From Stakelama pacifica (lineage in GTDB: Bacteria > Pseudomonadota > Alphaproteobacteria > Sphingomonadales > Sphingomonadaceae), in the NCBI RefSeq assembly GCF_004361835.1, contig NZ_SNWD01000011.1, positions 62,001 to 126,000 of the forward strand: 64,000 bases of DNA. The letters run 5' to 3'. This document shows positions 15,320-24,112 of the stretch, one piece after another (within the stretch, counting starts at the first letter, position 1; each line of letters starts with the position of its first letter). A program made the position numbers and the translations under genes. The notes beneath the pieces are model-generated. The model did no database searches, was not told the origin of the DNA, and saw nothing but the letters and a program-made list of their open reading frames with translations.

Positions 15320-16928
15320 CGCTGAAGACAAGCGCGGGGCCGGTGTCGATCTGATGGCCCTCCGGTGCCAGCATGCGCCGTTCGGCCAGCATGCGCCGCG
15401 CACCGGCAATCGATAACGGCTTGCCATAGACCCAGCCCTGCGCCCGGGCGATTCCGATGGCGCGCAGCCGGTTTTCCAGCACCTCATTCTCCACGCCCTC
15501 GGCAATGACCGGAAGGTTCAGGCTGTCGCCCATCCGCGCAATCGCATTGACCAGCGCAGCGCTGTCGGGGTGATCGTTCATCGACGCGACAAAGCTGCGA
15601 TCGATCTTGATCCGGTCGAACGGCAGCGCACGCAGATGCGCGAGGCTGGAAAATCCGGTTCCGAAATCGTCCAGTACGATCCCGACCCCCTGATGCTTCA
15701 GGCTGTTGAGCGTCGACTGCGCCAGCGCAAGATTGTCGAACAGCGCGCTCTCGGTAATCTCGATCTCCAGCCGCTGCGCCGGAAAGCCGGTTTCGGTGAG
15801 CAGTCGGATGATTTTTTGCGCGAACCATGCATCGCGCAGCTGCCAGGGCGAGATATTGACCGACAGGGTCAGGTCGCCGCTCCAGTCGCGGGCAGCGGTA
15901 AAGGCCTGACGCATGAGGCTGAGCGACAATTCGCCGATCAGTCCGCTTTCCTCGGCGATTTTGATGAACTGGTCGGGCGTGACAAGCCCGCGGGCAGGAT
16001 GTTCCCAGCGCGCCAGCACTTCAAAGCCGGTGAGCTTGCGGTCGCGCAGATTTACCTGCGGCTCGAAATAGGGGACGATCTCGCCGCGCGGAATGGCGGC
16101 ACGGATTCCGCTTTCCAGTTCGCTTCGAATCGTCAGTTCCTGCTCCATGCCGGACCGGAACCACGCGACCTGATTGCCGCCGCCGCGCTTTGCGGCGCGC
16201 GTGGCAATCTCGGCCGATCGGATCAGCGCCGTGATATCGCTTCCCGATTCGTCCGAGCGGGCGATGCCCAGCGAACAGGAAATCTCGCAATGCGCATCCG
16301 CAATCTCGAAAGGGCGCGCCATGCTGGCGATCAGCCGCTCGGCGATTCGTTCGACCAGATCGATATGCGCAGCGTCGACCGCAAAAGCGCACGCGAATCG
16401 ATCGCCGCCGACCCGCGCGGTCAGGGAGCCCGCGGGTACGATTTCTGCGATCTCGATCGCGGCGAGTTTCAGCAGCGCATCGCCCACCGCATGGCCGTGC
16501 ATGTCGTTGACCGTCTTGAAATGGTCGAGGTCAAACATCAGCAGCAATGTCAGATGATGCTTTCGCCCGGCGTCGGCGATCAGCGCGGCGCCCTGCTCGA
16601 TCAGGCTGTCCCGGTTGAGAAGGCCGGTGAGCGCATCGCGGGGCGCAGGTCCGCTCGTCCGCGCTTCGTGCGCAGCGCCGGCCGCCGAACGCGTGCGATG
16701 CCGCCGCCACATCCAGGCGATGACTGCGATATTGGCGATACATGCGATTACCGCAACGATCGCTGCGGATATGCTGCCCTCGAAATAATAATCGAGCATG
16801 GCCAGTAACAGCGTGCTCCCCGTAAAGACCAGCAACAGAATCGCGCCGATACTGATGCTGCCGTTAAGCAGGTCATACTCGCCCGGTCCGGGCGCGGACG
16901 GCGTCGCGTTATCAACATCCTGCGTCAT
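15294..16928 (-). CDS. Membrane GGDEF-EAL protein, probable cyclic-di-GMP phosphodiesterase
   Basis: A 544-residue protein with two N-terminal membrane helices (about 25-47 and 53-75), a GGDEF domain (about 95-255) and an EAL domain (about 270-520). The cyclase signature is GGDRF at 174-178, lacking the catalytic Glu, so cyclase activity is unlikely, although the substrate-side DLDHFKTVND is kept. The EAL domain reads EVL at 303-305 but keeps the other metal and catalytic segments (VNISPWQL, ITESALF, LDDFGTGFSSL, KIDRSFV, AEGVEN). Phosphodiesterase activity is therefore likely. No periplasmic sensor domain is evident between the two helices. Confidence 0.88.
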   Translation of the reverse strand: MTQDVDNATPSAPGPGEYDLLNGSISIGAILLLVFTGSTLLLAMLDYYFEGSISAAIVAVIACIANIAVIAWMWRRHRTRSAAGAAHEARTSGPAPRDALTGLLNRDSLIEQGAALIADAGRKHHLTLLLMFDLDHFKTVNDMHGHAVGDALLKLAAIEIAEIVPAGSLTARVGGDRFACAFAVDAAHIDLVERIAERLIASMARPFEIADAHCEISCSLGIARSDESGSDITALIRSAEIATRAAKRGGGNQVAWFRSGMEQELTIRSELESGIRAAIPRGEIVPYFEPQVNLRDRKLTGFEVLARWEHPARGLVTPDQFIKIAEESGLIGELSLSLMRQAFTAARDWSGDLTLSVNISPWQLRDAWFAQKIIRLLTETGFPAQRLEIEITESALFDNLALAQSTLNSLKHQGVGIVLDDFGTGFSSLAHLRALPFDRIKIDRSFVASMNDHPDSAALVNAIARMGDSLNLPVIAEGVENEVLENRLRAIGIARAQGWVYGKPLSIAGARRMLAERRMLAPEGHQIDTGPALVFSATIQRLVG

Positions 16929-17148
16929 CGCGGGTCTTTCAGAGGTGATAGGTAGTTATCGGGTAAAGAGATTTAGGATTCGTTAACCCGCGGTAATGCT
17001 TGCCTGTTGCCGCGACTTGCGCTAAGCGGCTGTCACCGTTCCACCGGAGCGAGATGCGATTGCGGCCCCATGGGGTACGCCGGCCGACGAGGTTTCGTCC
17101 GCCGGCGTGTTTTGCGTTTCACCGGATACGGCCGTGATGGGAGTGAGC
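16929..17148. other. Divergent intergenic region with an ffh leader hairpin
   Basis: This 220-base gap carries the outward promoters of the GGDEF-EAL gene and ffh. Just before ffh a strong hairpin forms from ACGCCGGC (17077-17084) and GCCGGCGT (17101-17108), with GACGA/TCGTC inside, followed by a short T-rich stretch (17109-17113). It could terminate or attenuate transcription entering ffh. I see no gene and no 4.5S RNA signature here. Confidence 0.5.
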
Positions 17149-18648
17149 ATGTTCGATAGTCTTAGCGACAGGTTAGGCGGCGTATTCGACCGGCTGCGCG
17201 GGCGTGGCGCGCTGACTGAGGCCGATGTCCGCACCGCTATGCGCGAAGTGCGCGTCGCGCTGCTCGAAGCCGATGTGGCGCTTCCGGTTGCGCGCAAATT
17301 CGTCGACGACGTCACTGAAAAGGCGATCGGTCAGGATGTGCTGCGCTCGGTAACGCCGGGTCAGCAGGTCGTGAAGATCGTCAATGACGAGCTGATCGCC
17401 ATGCTGGGGCCGGACACGGCCGAGCTGGAAATCAACGTTTCGCCGCCCGCCGTCATCATGCTGGTCGGACTTCAGGGGTCGGGCAAGACGACCACCACGG
17501 CGAAGCTCGCAAAGCGGCTGTCGGGCACGGAGCGTAAAAAGGTCATGATGGCCTCGCTCGACGTTAATCGTCCGGCGGCGCAGGAACAGCTTGCGGTTCT
17601 GGGCCAGCAGGCTGAGGTCGCGACCCTGCCGATCGTGCAGGGGCAGCAGCCGGTCGATATTGCGCGCCGCGCGCTGCAATCGGCGAAGCTGCAGGGGCAT
17701 GACGTCCTGCTGCTCGACACCGCAGGCCGTTTGCACGTCGATCAGGCGCTGATGGACGAGATGAAGGCAGTCGCGGATATCGCCAAGCCGGCTGAAATCC
17801 TGCTCGTCGTCGATTCGCTCACCGGTCAGGACGCGGTAAATGTCGCGACCAGCTTCTCCGAGCAGGTGCCGCTGACCGGCGTGATCCTGACCAGGATGGA
17901 CGGCGATGCGCGCGGCGGTGCTGCGCTTTCGATGCGCTCGGTCACGGGCAAGCCGATCAAATTCGCCGGTATGGGCGAAAAGCTCGACGCGCTGGAGGCC
18001 TTCCACCCCAAGCGCGTCGCGGGCCGAATCCTGGGCATGGGCGATGTCGTCAGCCTGGTCGAAAAGGCCGCTGCGACGATCGAGCAGGAAGATGCCGAGC
18101 GCATGGCGAGCCGCCTTGCCAAGGGCAAGTTCGACATGAACGACCTGCGCGCGCAGCTTCAGCAGATGCGCCGTATGGGCGGGATCGGCGGGATTGCGGG
18201 GATGATGCCCGGCCTGAAAAAGGCGCAGGCAGCAATGGCGTCGGGCGCGGTCGATGAGCGGCTGCTCCTTCGCATGGACGCGATGATCACGTCGATGACC
18301 CCGACCGAGCGCGAAAAGCCCGCTTTGCTCAACGCCAAGCGCAAGATTCGCGTGGCGAAGGGATCGGGCACCACGGTTCAGGACGTCAATCGCCTGCTGA
18401 AAATGCATCAGGAGATGCAGACCGCCATGAAGAAGATCAAAAAGATGGGCGGTATCAAGGGCATGATGGCGATGCTGGGCAAGGCGGGTGCCGGCGGCGG
18501 CATGGGCGGTCTGGGCAATGCGCTTGGCGGTCAGCAGCTTGGCGATGCGATGCGCGGCATGGAAGGCATTCCCGGCCTGCCCAATGGGAAGGGCGATATG
18601 CCGCAGCTTCCCCCCGGTTTTGAGGACATGCTCAAAAAGAATAAATAG
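17149..18648 (+). CDS. ffh: Signal recognition particle protein Ffh
   Basis: Ffh binds signal sequences on nascent chains and, with 4.5S RNA and FtsY, targets them to the membrane. The 499-residue protein has the N domain (about 1-85), a G domain with P-loop GLQGSGKTTTTAKLA, DTAGRLHVD and LTRMDGDARGG, and a methionine-rich M domain (about 300-490; MRRMGGIGGIAGMMPG and MQTAMKKIKKMGGIKGMM). ATG 17149 has GGGAG upstream; the frame is open for 14 further codons but without support. It heads the ffh-rpsP-rimM gene group. Confidence 0.97.
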   Translation: MFDSLSDRLGGVFDRLRGRGALTEADVRTAMREVRVALLEADVALPVARKFVDDVTEKAIGQDVLRSVTPGQQVVKIVNDELIAMLGPDTAELEINVSPPAVIMLVGLQGSGKTTTTAKLAKRLSGTERKKVMMASLDVNRPAAQEQLAVLGQQAEVATLPIVQGQQPVDIARRALQSAKLQGHDVLLLDTAGRLHVDQALMDEMKAVADIAKPAEILLVVDSLTGQDAVNVATSFSEQVPLTGVILTRMDGDARGGAALSMRSVTGKPIKFAGMGEKLDALEAFHPKRVAGRILGMGDVVSLVEKAAATIEQEDAERMASRLAKGKFDMNDLRAQLQQMRRMGGIGGIAGMMPGLKKAQAAMASGAVDERLLLRMDAMITSMTPTEREKPALLNAKRKIRVAKGSGTTVQDVNRLLKMHQEMQTAMKKIKKMGGIKGMMAMLGKAGAGGGMGGLGNALGGQQLGDAMRGMEGIPGLPNGKGDMPQLPPGFEDMLKKNK

Positions 18649-18741
18649 CCGCCGCTCCGACCCGGATCGGCTTTGGAAAGACGGACGATCCCCGGCCGGT
18701 TGCCGGGGTGAGGAATTGAAGAAGAAGGAAGACGTTAGAAA

Positions 18742-19170
18742 ATGGCACTCAGCATGCGTTTGTCGCGGGGCGGATCGAAGAAGCGTCCCTATTACCGGAT
18801 CGTGATCGCCGATGTGCGCAGCCCGCGCGACGGCCGCTTCATCGAGAAGATCGGTACCTATAACCCGCTCCTCGCCAAGGATGACGAGAAGCGCGTCGAA
18901 ATCGACACCGATCGCGCCAAGCACTGGCTGAGCGTCGGTGCGCAGCCGACCGATCGCGTCGCTCGCTTCCTCGACGCTGCGGGCGTGAAGGAACGCGCTG
19001 CCCGCAACAACCCGAACAAGGCAGAGCCGGGCGAAAAGGCCAAGGAACGCGCTGAAGAGCGCGCCGAAAAGGCGAAGGCGGCTGAAGAGGCTGCTGCCGA
19101 GGCGAAGGCCGCTCCCGCCGAGGAACCGGCTGCTGAAGAAGCCGCCGCCGAGGAATCGACCGAAGGCTGA
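18742..19170 (+). CDS. rpsP: Ribosomal protein bS16 with a long acidic/alanine-rich C-terminal tail
   Basis: A small-subunit ribosomal protein. Residues 1-80 are a normal bS16 ([52 protein letters not shown]). Residues about 85-142 form a low-complexity tail of Ala, Glu and Lys, helical in prediction, that E. coli S16 lacks; similar tails are common in alphaproteobacterial bS16. A GC-rich hairpin (CCCCGGC/GCCGGGG, about 18691-18709) lies in the leader between ffh and rpsP. Confidence 0.96.
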   Translation: MALSMRLSRGGSKKRPYYRIVIADVRSPRDGRFIEKIGTYNPLLAKDDEKRVEIDTDRAKHWLSVGAQPTDRVARFLDAAGVKERAARNNPNKAEPGEKAKERAEERAEKAKAAEEAAAEAKAAPAEEPAAEEAAAEESTEG

Positions 19171-19228
19171 TTGCTTTCCGGCACCCCGGGCGCATGAATG
19201 TGGACGGGGGCAGGGGAGGACGTGAGAC

Positions 19229-19744
19229 ATGTCGTCAGAAACCAATCCTCCCCCCGCCGCTTCAAAGCGGCAGGACCGCCCGGTCACGCTGGCCGTCGCT
19301 ATCGGCGCGCACGGCGTGGCGGGTGAGGTTCGCCTGAAGGTCTTTGCCGAAGATCTTGGCGCGCACAAATCCTTCAACAACGGAACGCTCACGCTGAAAA
19401 AACTGCGTGACGGGACCAACGGCATGATCGCTCGCTTCGCCGAAGTGGCGGATCGCAGCGCTGCCGAAAAACTGCGCGGCACTGAATTAACGGTCCCGCG
19501 TTCCGCTCTGCCTCCGCTGGAGGAGGGCGAATATTATCATGTCGATCTGCTCGGACTTCCGGTGATCGACGAAGACGGCATGTCGATCGGCACCGTCGTC
19601 GCGATCGAGGATTTCGGCGCGGGCGATGTGATCGAAATCGAACGCCCGAACGGCAAGCGCTTCATGGTGCCGATGCGCGATGAAGCGGTCCCCGACTGGA
19701 ACGAAGACCGCCTGATCGTCTCCGCCGCCTTCGCCGAGGGCTGA
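19229..19744 (+). CDS. rimM: Ribosome maturation factor RimM
   Basis: RimM assists assembly of the 30S head around uS19. The 171-residue protein has the N-terminal RimM beta-barrel (VTLAVAIGAHGVAGEVRLKVFAED) and a C-terminal PRC-barrel (YYHVDLLGLPVIDEDGMSIGTVV, ending in FMVPMRDEAVPDWN). It is 58 bases downstream of rpsP, as in the standard rpsP-rimM-trmD-rplS order, but trmD is displaced by about 3 kb here. Confidence 0.96.
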   Translation: MSSETNPPPAASKRQDRPVTLAVAIGAHGVAGEVRLKVFAEDLGAHKSFNNGTLTLKKLRDGTNGMIARFAEVADRSAAEKLRGTELTVPRSALPPLEEGEYYHVDLLGLPVIDEDGMSIGTVVAIEDFGAGDVIEIERPNGKRFMVPMRDEAVPDWNEDRLIVSAAFAEG

Positions 19745-19754
19745 CGACTTATCT

Positions 19755-19785
19755 CGTCATGCCGGACATGTTCCGGCATCCACGG
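19755..19785. repeat. Repeat B (short palindromic element), copy 1
   Basis: CGTCATGCCGGACATGTTCC continues into GGCATCCACGG. It forms a hairpin from GCCGGA (19761-19766) and TCCGGC (19772-19777). It is closely similar to two inverted copies at 55061-55091 and 55128-55158. Confidence 0.78.
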
Positions 19786-19830
19786 TCAATCTCTTATATC
19801 ACCTTGCGGCGAGCGTGACTCGTTCACCGG

Positions 19831-19915
19831 ATCGTCATCGCGAGGATCGCAGCGCTCCAGTGAATATGTGCGCTAATCTGTAGCGCTGCGCCATGTCGCG
19901 GCTCGCAGTGACGAT
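19831..19915. repeat. Dispersed repeat A, copy 3
   Basis: Bounded by ATCGTCATCGCGAG (19831-19844) and CTCGCAGTGACGAT (19902-19915), which are near-perfect inverse complements. The internal sequence is shorter and more diverged than in the other copies, and contains its own inverted repeat AGCGCT...AGCGCT. It lies between convergent genes. Confidence 0.75.
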
Positions 19916-19964
19916 GGCGCTACAGGTTCGGCTCGCTGCGCCCTGATATTATTGCCGGTTCGCC

Positions 19965-21197
19965 TTAATCGAGCGTCAACATCGCAGTCGCGGCGGATTG
20001 CGGGTCCATTCGTTCAAGCAGCGACTGCTGAATCGCGCGGCCTGTCCGGGAGACCTTGCCCGAAAAGACCGGTTTGTCGTTCACGATGACGCGAACCGGA
20101 CGATCGAGGTCGATCAGCCGGTCCGACAGGCGAAGCGTCATGCCCCTTGGCACCGCGCCCGACAGCGCGATCGTTTGGCCGTCGACCGATGCATCGATCC
20201 GGTCGCCTTGCTGTGCCGAAGCAGCATCGGGAATTTCCAGCCAGTAAAACCGGTCATGCGTCACATCGTCCTGCACCCACACGATCCGCTTAGGCCATGC
20301 ATTGCGCGTGAAGCCAGCCATCCATGGCAAAGCCTCTGCATCCTTATGATCCATCCAGTGCGGCAGTCCCGGATAGATACGCGACATATGGACATAGCCG
20401 CCGGGATCGGCAGCGTGCAGCCGGTCAAGCTCCGCTGTTTTCTCAGCAGCGATTTTGTTGCGGTCATAGGCAGAATCCGCGCCGCCCATAAAGATCGCGA
20501 ACGGAAGGTTGCGCAGGCCGAGCAGCGATGCGTCATTGGGATGCCCCGCCATCATCGCTGCGGCGGCAAAGCGATCCGCCATGCGCGGGGCAAGCTGCCA
20601 CACGCCGTCGCCGCCCGCCGAATAGCCCATCAGATAGACCCGGTTCGGATCGACGCCGTTCATCGCGACCTGCATGTCGATCAGCTGCTGAAACATCGGG
20701 TCGATATGCCCCTCATGCCACAGATTCCACGTATCGGTGGGCGCGCGCGGGGCGAGATAGATGCCCTCCGCCGGCTGATAGAGGCCGATCTGGTTGCGCC
20801 ATTGCTGGTCATTGACCGCCGGTTCTGCATTGCCGCCGCCATGCATCGAAATCCACAGGCTGCGATGGCCCGGCGCTGCATTGCCGAAGCGCTTGCTCTG
20901 CCATTGCATCACCTTGTCGCCGCGCACGATCTGCTTCGCCGCCATTGCCGTCGCCATGTCAGCGGTGATCGCCCGCATCCGGGCAGCGCTCAGCAGCGCG
21001 ACGGCGCGAACCGCTTCGTCCCGGTCGAGCGGGCGGGAAAGCGCAGGATCGTCCAGCGACTGCTGCGCTCGCGCACCGGCCCATCGGGCAATGTCGGCGA
21101 GCGCGTCCGGCGCCCGCTGCTGAGCAACAGCAGGTGAGGACAGGGCCGGCAGGCAAAGCGCGGCGGCGAGGGCGAGGCGTCGGGAGGCTAAGATCAT
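19965..21197 (-). CDS. Exported alpha/beta-hydrolase (esterase-like)
   Basis: A 410-residue protein with a signal peptide (hydrophobic 6-25, cleavage near AVAQQ). The hydrolase core has an oxyanion MHGGGNAE segment, the nucleophile in GYSAGG (about residue 193), an acidic turn around MGGADSAYDRN and a histidine in GLPHWMDHKDA. A C-terminal beta-rich domain (about 300-410) follows. The layout resembles predicted phospholipase/polyhydroxyalkanoate-depolymerase-like esterases; the substrate is unknown. It is the last gene of a three-gene minus-strand operon. A GTG at 21200 is an alternative start by one codon. Confidence 0.75.
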   Translation of the reverse strand: MILASRRLALAAALCLPALSSPAVAQQRAPDALADIARWAGARAQQSLDDPALSRPLDRDEAVRAVALLSAARMRAITADMATAMAAKQIVRGDKVMQWQSKRFGNAAPGHRSLWISMHGGGNAEPAVNDQQWRNQIGLYQPAEGIYLAPRAPTDTWNLWHEGHIDPMFQQLIDMQVAMNGVDPNRVYLMGYSAGGDGVWQLAPRMADRFAAAAMMAGHPNDASLLGLRNLPFAIFMGGADSAYDRNKIAAEKTAELDRLHAADPGGYVHMSRIYPGLPHWMDHKDAEALPWMAGFTRNAWPKRIVWVQDDVTHDRFYWLEIPDAASAQQGDRIDASVDGQTIALSGAVPRGMTLRLSDRLIDLDRPVRVIVNDKPVFSGKVSRTGRAIQQSLLERMDPQSAATAMLTLD

Positions 21198-21213
21198 CAC
21201 GCCTCTATACCGC

Positions 21214-22143
21214 TTATATCGCCTCCGTCACCGCCGTGCGACGAAGGGGGCGGCGCAGGCTCAGATCGTTGCGGATCGTCGTTGCTGCAACGCCTGCTTC
21301 GCCCATGGCATGGCTGATCTGGTCGAGGCCGAGGACCACATCGCCCGCCGCATACAGGCCGGGGATCGAGGTGCGTTGATGCGAATCGACCTCCAGACAT
21401 CCTTGCTCGGAAGCACGCGCGCCCGCCGCGACCGCCAGTTGCGAACGGATCGTCGAACCCAGCGCCGGATAGATGCTGTCGAACGTCATCCTGCCCGCTG
21501 CGGTGTCGAGTACAATGCGCTCGCCCTCGATTCTCCATCCGCTGCACGGCCCGGCGATCCGTGCAATCCCGGCCGAATCGAGCTCGGCAATACATGCGTC
21601 GGACAGGGTATGATCGCCTGCGGGCGCAATCAGCGTGACATCGCCGGTAAAGCCGCGCACGAACAGCGCCTCGCGCATGCCATGATCGCCGGTTCCGACG
21701 ACCCCGACGCGCTTGTCAGTGACTTCATAGCCGTCGCAGACCGGACAATAGCGCAGCAGACCCCGGCGCAGCGCTTCGTCATGCAATGCATCGGGCATTG
21801 GGGGGCGGTGATTGACCACGCCGGTGGCCAGCAACACGCTGCGCGCGCGATATTCCTCGGCAGCGACATGGACGGTAAAATCGCCATCTTCCAGCGGCAC
21901 GATCCGCCCGACCTCGCCCTCGATCCGCTCCGCTCCGAAATCCGCCGCCTGTCGCCGCATCCGCGCCAGCAGCTCGGTCCCCGCAATCCCGCCCGGAAAT
22001 CCCGCATGGTTATGCGTTCGCGGGATCAGCGCGGCGCGGCTGCTCCCGCAATCGAACAGTCGGATCGAAAGATGGAACCGGGCGAGATAGATGGCGGCGG
22101 TAAGGCCGGCGGGACCCGCGCCGATGATGATGCAGTCGCTCAT
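21214..22143 (-). CDS. FAD/NAD(P)-dependent oxidoreductase, thioredoxin-reductase-like
   Basis: A 309-residue flavoprotein with the FAD-binding [15 protein letters not shown] at 8-22, a second dinucleotide fold near [15 protein letters not shown], and the C-terminal [12 protein letters not shown] signature. A redox CPVC pair (C133/C136) is in the place and context ([10 protein letters not shown]) of thioredoxin reductases, so disulfide reduction is likely. The NAD(P) loop reads GTGDHG instead of the usual GGGDSA, so cofactor and partner may differ from TrxB. It starts 4 bases after the stop of the preceding carboxymuconolactone-decarboxylase-like gene, indicating co-translation. Confidence 0.85.
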   Translation of the reverse strand: MSDCIIIGAGPAGLTAAIYLARFHLSIRLFDCGSSRAALIPRTHNHAGFPGGIAGTELLARMRRQAADFGAERIEGEVGRIVPLEDGDFTVHVAAEEYRARSVLLATGVVNHRPPMPDALHDEALRRGLLRYCPVCDGYEVTDKRVGVVGTGDHGMREALFVRGFTGDVTLIAPAGDHTLSDACIAELDSAGIARIAGPCSGWRIEGERIVLDTAAGRMTFDSIYPALGSTIRSQLAVAAGARASEQGCLEVDSHQRTSIPGLYAAGDVVLGLDQISHAMGEAGVAATTIRNDLSLRRPLRRTAVTEAI

Positions 22144-22147
22144 ACGG

Positions 22148-22732
22148 TCAGGTCTCGTCGGGTTCCGGCACCTGCACCGCAAAGCCGTTCAGCGTCGTCG
22201 ATACCATGCAATAGAGGCCGACCAGATAGACCAGCTCGGTCGCGCCGTGCAGGCCGAAATGCTTCACGGCGAGGTCCCATGCCGGGCGGGGCAGGGTGCC
22301 GCCGTTTACGAGCGCATAGGCGACGTCATAGCCGATGCTCTCGTCCTCGCTCAGGTCGGCGGGCTTGATCCCCGAACACAGGCTGGCGAGCCGCGCATCG
22401 GACATGCCGTCTTTCTCCGCCACCGCAACATGCGCGTACAGCTCATACGCGGCATCGAAATGTGCGCCGACGACCAGAATGACGACCTGCCGGACATGAT
22501 CGTCGAGCTTTGCCTGCGCCGTCATCACCTTGGTCAGGTTCCAGATCGCGCCGCCGATTTCGGGATCGTGCAGCCAGGGGTTCCACGGTCCCAACAGCGC
22601 GCCATTGTCGTCCATCGTCATGAACGCATTGAAATCGGACGCGATGCCCTGTTTCATATCCTCATAAAGCGGCTTTTGCTTGTCGGTCAGCTGATCGGGG
22701 GTGAGCAGCGGAAGCCGGGGTTCGACATGCAT
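22148..22732 (-). CDS. Carboxymuconolactone decarboxylase (CMD/AhpD-like) family protein
   Basis: A 194-residue helical protein. The core [35 protein letters not shown] matches the CMD family fold. The CxxC redox pair of AhpD is missing: the equivalent positions have no cysteines, although the two histidines of [12 protein letters not shown] remain. It is therefore unlikely to act as an AhpD-type peroxidase partner by itself. It heads an operon with the thioredoxin-reductase-like gene and the exported hydrolase. ATG 22732 is preceded by AGGAAAGG. Confidence 0.82.
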   Translation of the reverse strand: MHVEPRLPLLTPDQLTDKQKPLYEDMKQGIASDFNAFMTMDDNGALLGPWNPWLHDPEIGGAIWNLTKVMTAQAKLDDHVRQVVILVVGAHFDAAYELYAHVAVAEKDGMSDARLASLCSGIKPADLSEDESIGYDVAYALVNGGTLPRPAWDLAVKHFGLHGATELVYLVGLYCMVSTTLNGFAVQVPEPDET

Positions 22733-22864
22733 GGCGGGTGCCTTTCCTGTGAATTCTGATCGCACAACGCACCTGCAACAAAGCGGTCGCATGGTGATCT
22801 GCGAAAAGAACGGAGAACCAGCTTTTGCTTGCCATATCGGCTTAGGGCAGGAACAGACGCGCGC

Positions 22865-23596
22865 ATGACCTTCGCTGCGACCATTCTTACGCTATACCCC
22901 GAAATGTTTCCCGGACCGCTGGGCGTATCGCTTGCCGGGCGCGCGCTGGCCGAGGGGAAATGGTCGCTGAACGCCGTGCAGATGCGCGACTTCGCGACGG
23001 ATAAACATCGCAGCGTCGATGATACGCCCGCAGGCGGCGGAGCCGGCATGGTGCTGCGCCCTGATATATTGGCAGCAGCTGTCGATAGCGTCGCTCCGGG
23101 CGTGCCCGTCCTTGCCATGACGCCGCGCGGACGTCCGCTCAGCCAGCAGCGGGTTCGCGAAATCGCCGGGGGGCCGGGCGTTGCGATATTGTGTGGCCGG
23201 TTCGAAGGCTTTGACGAGCGGATTTTCGAAGCACGCGATATCGAACCGGTATCGATCGGCGATTACATCCTGTCGGGCGGCGAAATCGCAGCGCTGGTGA
23301 CGCTTGACGCTTGCATTCGGCTGCTTCCCGGCGTAATGGGCGCGGCTTCGAGCGGTATGGACGAGAGCTTCGAAACGGGGCTGCTCGAATATCCGCAATA
23401 TACCCGACCGCAATTGTGGGAAGGGCGCGCGATCCCCGAAGTGCTGCGATCGGGGGATCATGCGAAGATCGCCGCCTGGCGTAAAGCACGGGCGGAGGAT
23501 GATACACGGCTAAGGAGGCCGGACCTTTGGGAGCGCTACAGTGGCGCTCGGGTTCAGCCTCCCTCTGGTGCGCGGCAACAGACGAAGGAAGAATGA
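22865..23596 (+). CDS. trmD: tRNA (guanine-N1-)-methyltransferase TrmD
   Basis: Methylates G37 next to the anticodon to prevent frameshifting. The 243-residue SPOUT enzyme has the substrate segment [22 protein letters not shown], the knot motif [10 protein letters not shown] and [20 protein letters not shown], and the [17 protein letters not shown] stretch. ATG 22865 gives the standard N-terminus ([15 protein letters not shown]). The frame is open for 12 upstream codons. Its stop precedes rplS by one base. Confidence 0.97.
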   Translation: MTFAATILTLYPEMFPGPLGVSLAGRALAEGKWSLNAVQMRDFATDKHRSVDDTPAGGGAGMVLRPDILAAAVDSVAPGVPVLAMTPRGRPLSQQRVREIAGGPGVAILCGRFEGFDERIFEARDIEPVSIGDYILSGGEIAALVTLDACIRLLPGVMGAASSGMDESFETGLLEYPQYTRPQLWEGRAIPEVLRSGDHAKIAAWRKARAEDDTRLRRPDLWERYSGARVQPPSGARQQTKEE

Positions 23597-23597
23597 G

Positions 23598-23987
23598 ATG
23601 AACCTCATCGAGACCATCGAAGCTGAACAGATCGCCAAGTTCAAAGAGGCGAAGTCGATCCCCGATTTCCGCGCGGGTGACACGCTGCGCGTCGGCGTGA
23701 ACATCGTTGAAGGCGACCGTAGCCGCGTTCAGAATTTCGAAGGCGTGTGCATCGCGCGCACCAATCGCGGCATGGGCAGCAGCTTCACCGTCCGCAAGAT
23801 TTCGTTCGGCGAAGGCGTTGAGCGCGTTTTCCCGCTTTATTCGCCCAGCGTCGATTCGATCGAAGTCGTCCGCAAGGGCGTCGTTCGTCGTGCCAAGCTC
23901 TATTATCTGCGTGGCCGCACCGGTAAGGCCGCTCGCATCGCCGAGCGCCGCGATCCGCGCCCCGCAAAGGACAGCGCTGCCAAGTAA
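23598..23987 (+). CDS. rplS: Ribosomal protein bL19
   Basis: A large-subunit protein at the 30S interface. The 129-residue product has the bL19 blocks [56 protein letters not shown] and the [18 protein letters not shown] end. ATG 23598 is preceded by AAGGAAG. It is co-transcribed with trmD and followed by a strong terminator. Confidence 0.97.
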   Translation: MNLIETIEAEQIAKFKEAKSIPDFRAGDTLRVGVNIVEGDRSRVQNFEGVCIARTNRGMGSSFTVRKISFGEGVERVFPLYSPSVDSIEVVRKGVVRRAKLYYLRGRTGKAARIAERRDPRPAKDSAAK

Positions 23988-24011
23988 GGCAGCGCCCCTT
24001 CAGGCGACACG

Positions 24012-24050
24012 AAAAGGCCCGCCGGATCGGTTCCGGCGGGCCTTTTTCTT
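24012..24050 (+). terminator. Rho-independent terminator after rplS
   Basis: GGCCCGCCGGA (24016-24026) pairs with TCCGGCGGGCC (24032-24042) over a five-base loop; five T follow (24043-24047), and AAAA precedes. It ends the trmD-rplS unit and could also serve the opposite strand. Confidence 0.94.
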
Positions 24051-24112
24051 TATGTGGTTTCGTGGTGGGTGCGGAGCAGAGGCGAGCCCCTGCTCCGCAC
24101 CGCCATACGCGA

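Noticed and set aside
15294..16928. Active diguanylate cyclase
   Set aside because: The signature is GGDRF, lacking the catalytic Glu, so only the EAL activity is supported.
16929..17148. 4.5S (SRP) RNA gene before ffh
   Set aside because: The gap has a strong hairpin but lacks the conserved SRP RNA tetraloop and internal-loop sequence.
17173..19482. A long minus-strand open frame across ffh, rpsP and rimM
   Set aside because: It is antisense to three conserved genes with correct starts and motifs; codon pattern is that of a shadow.
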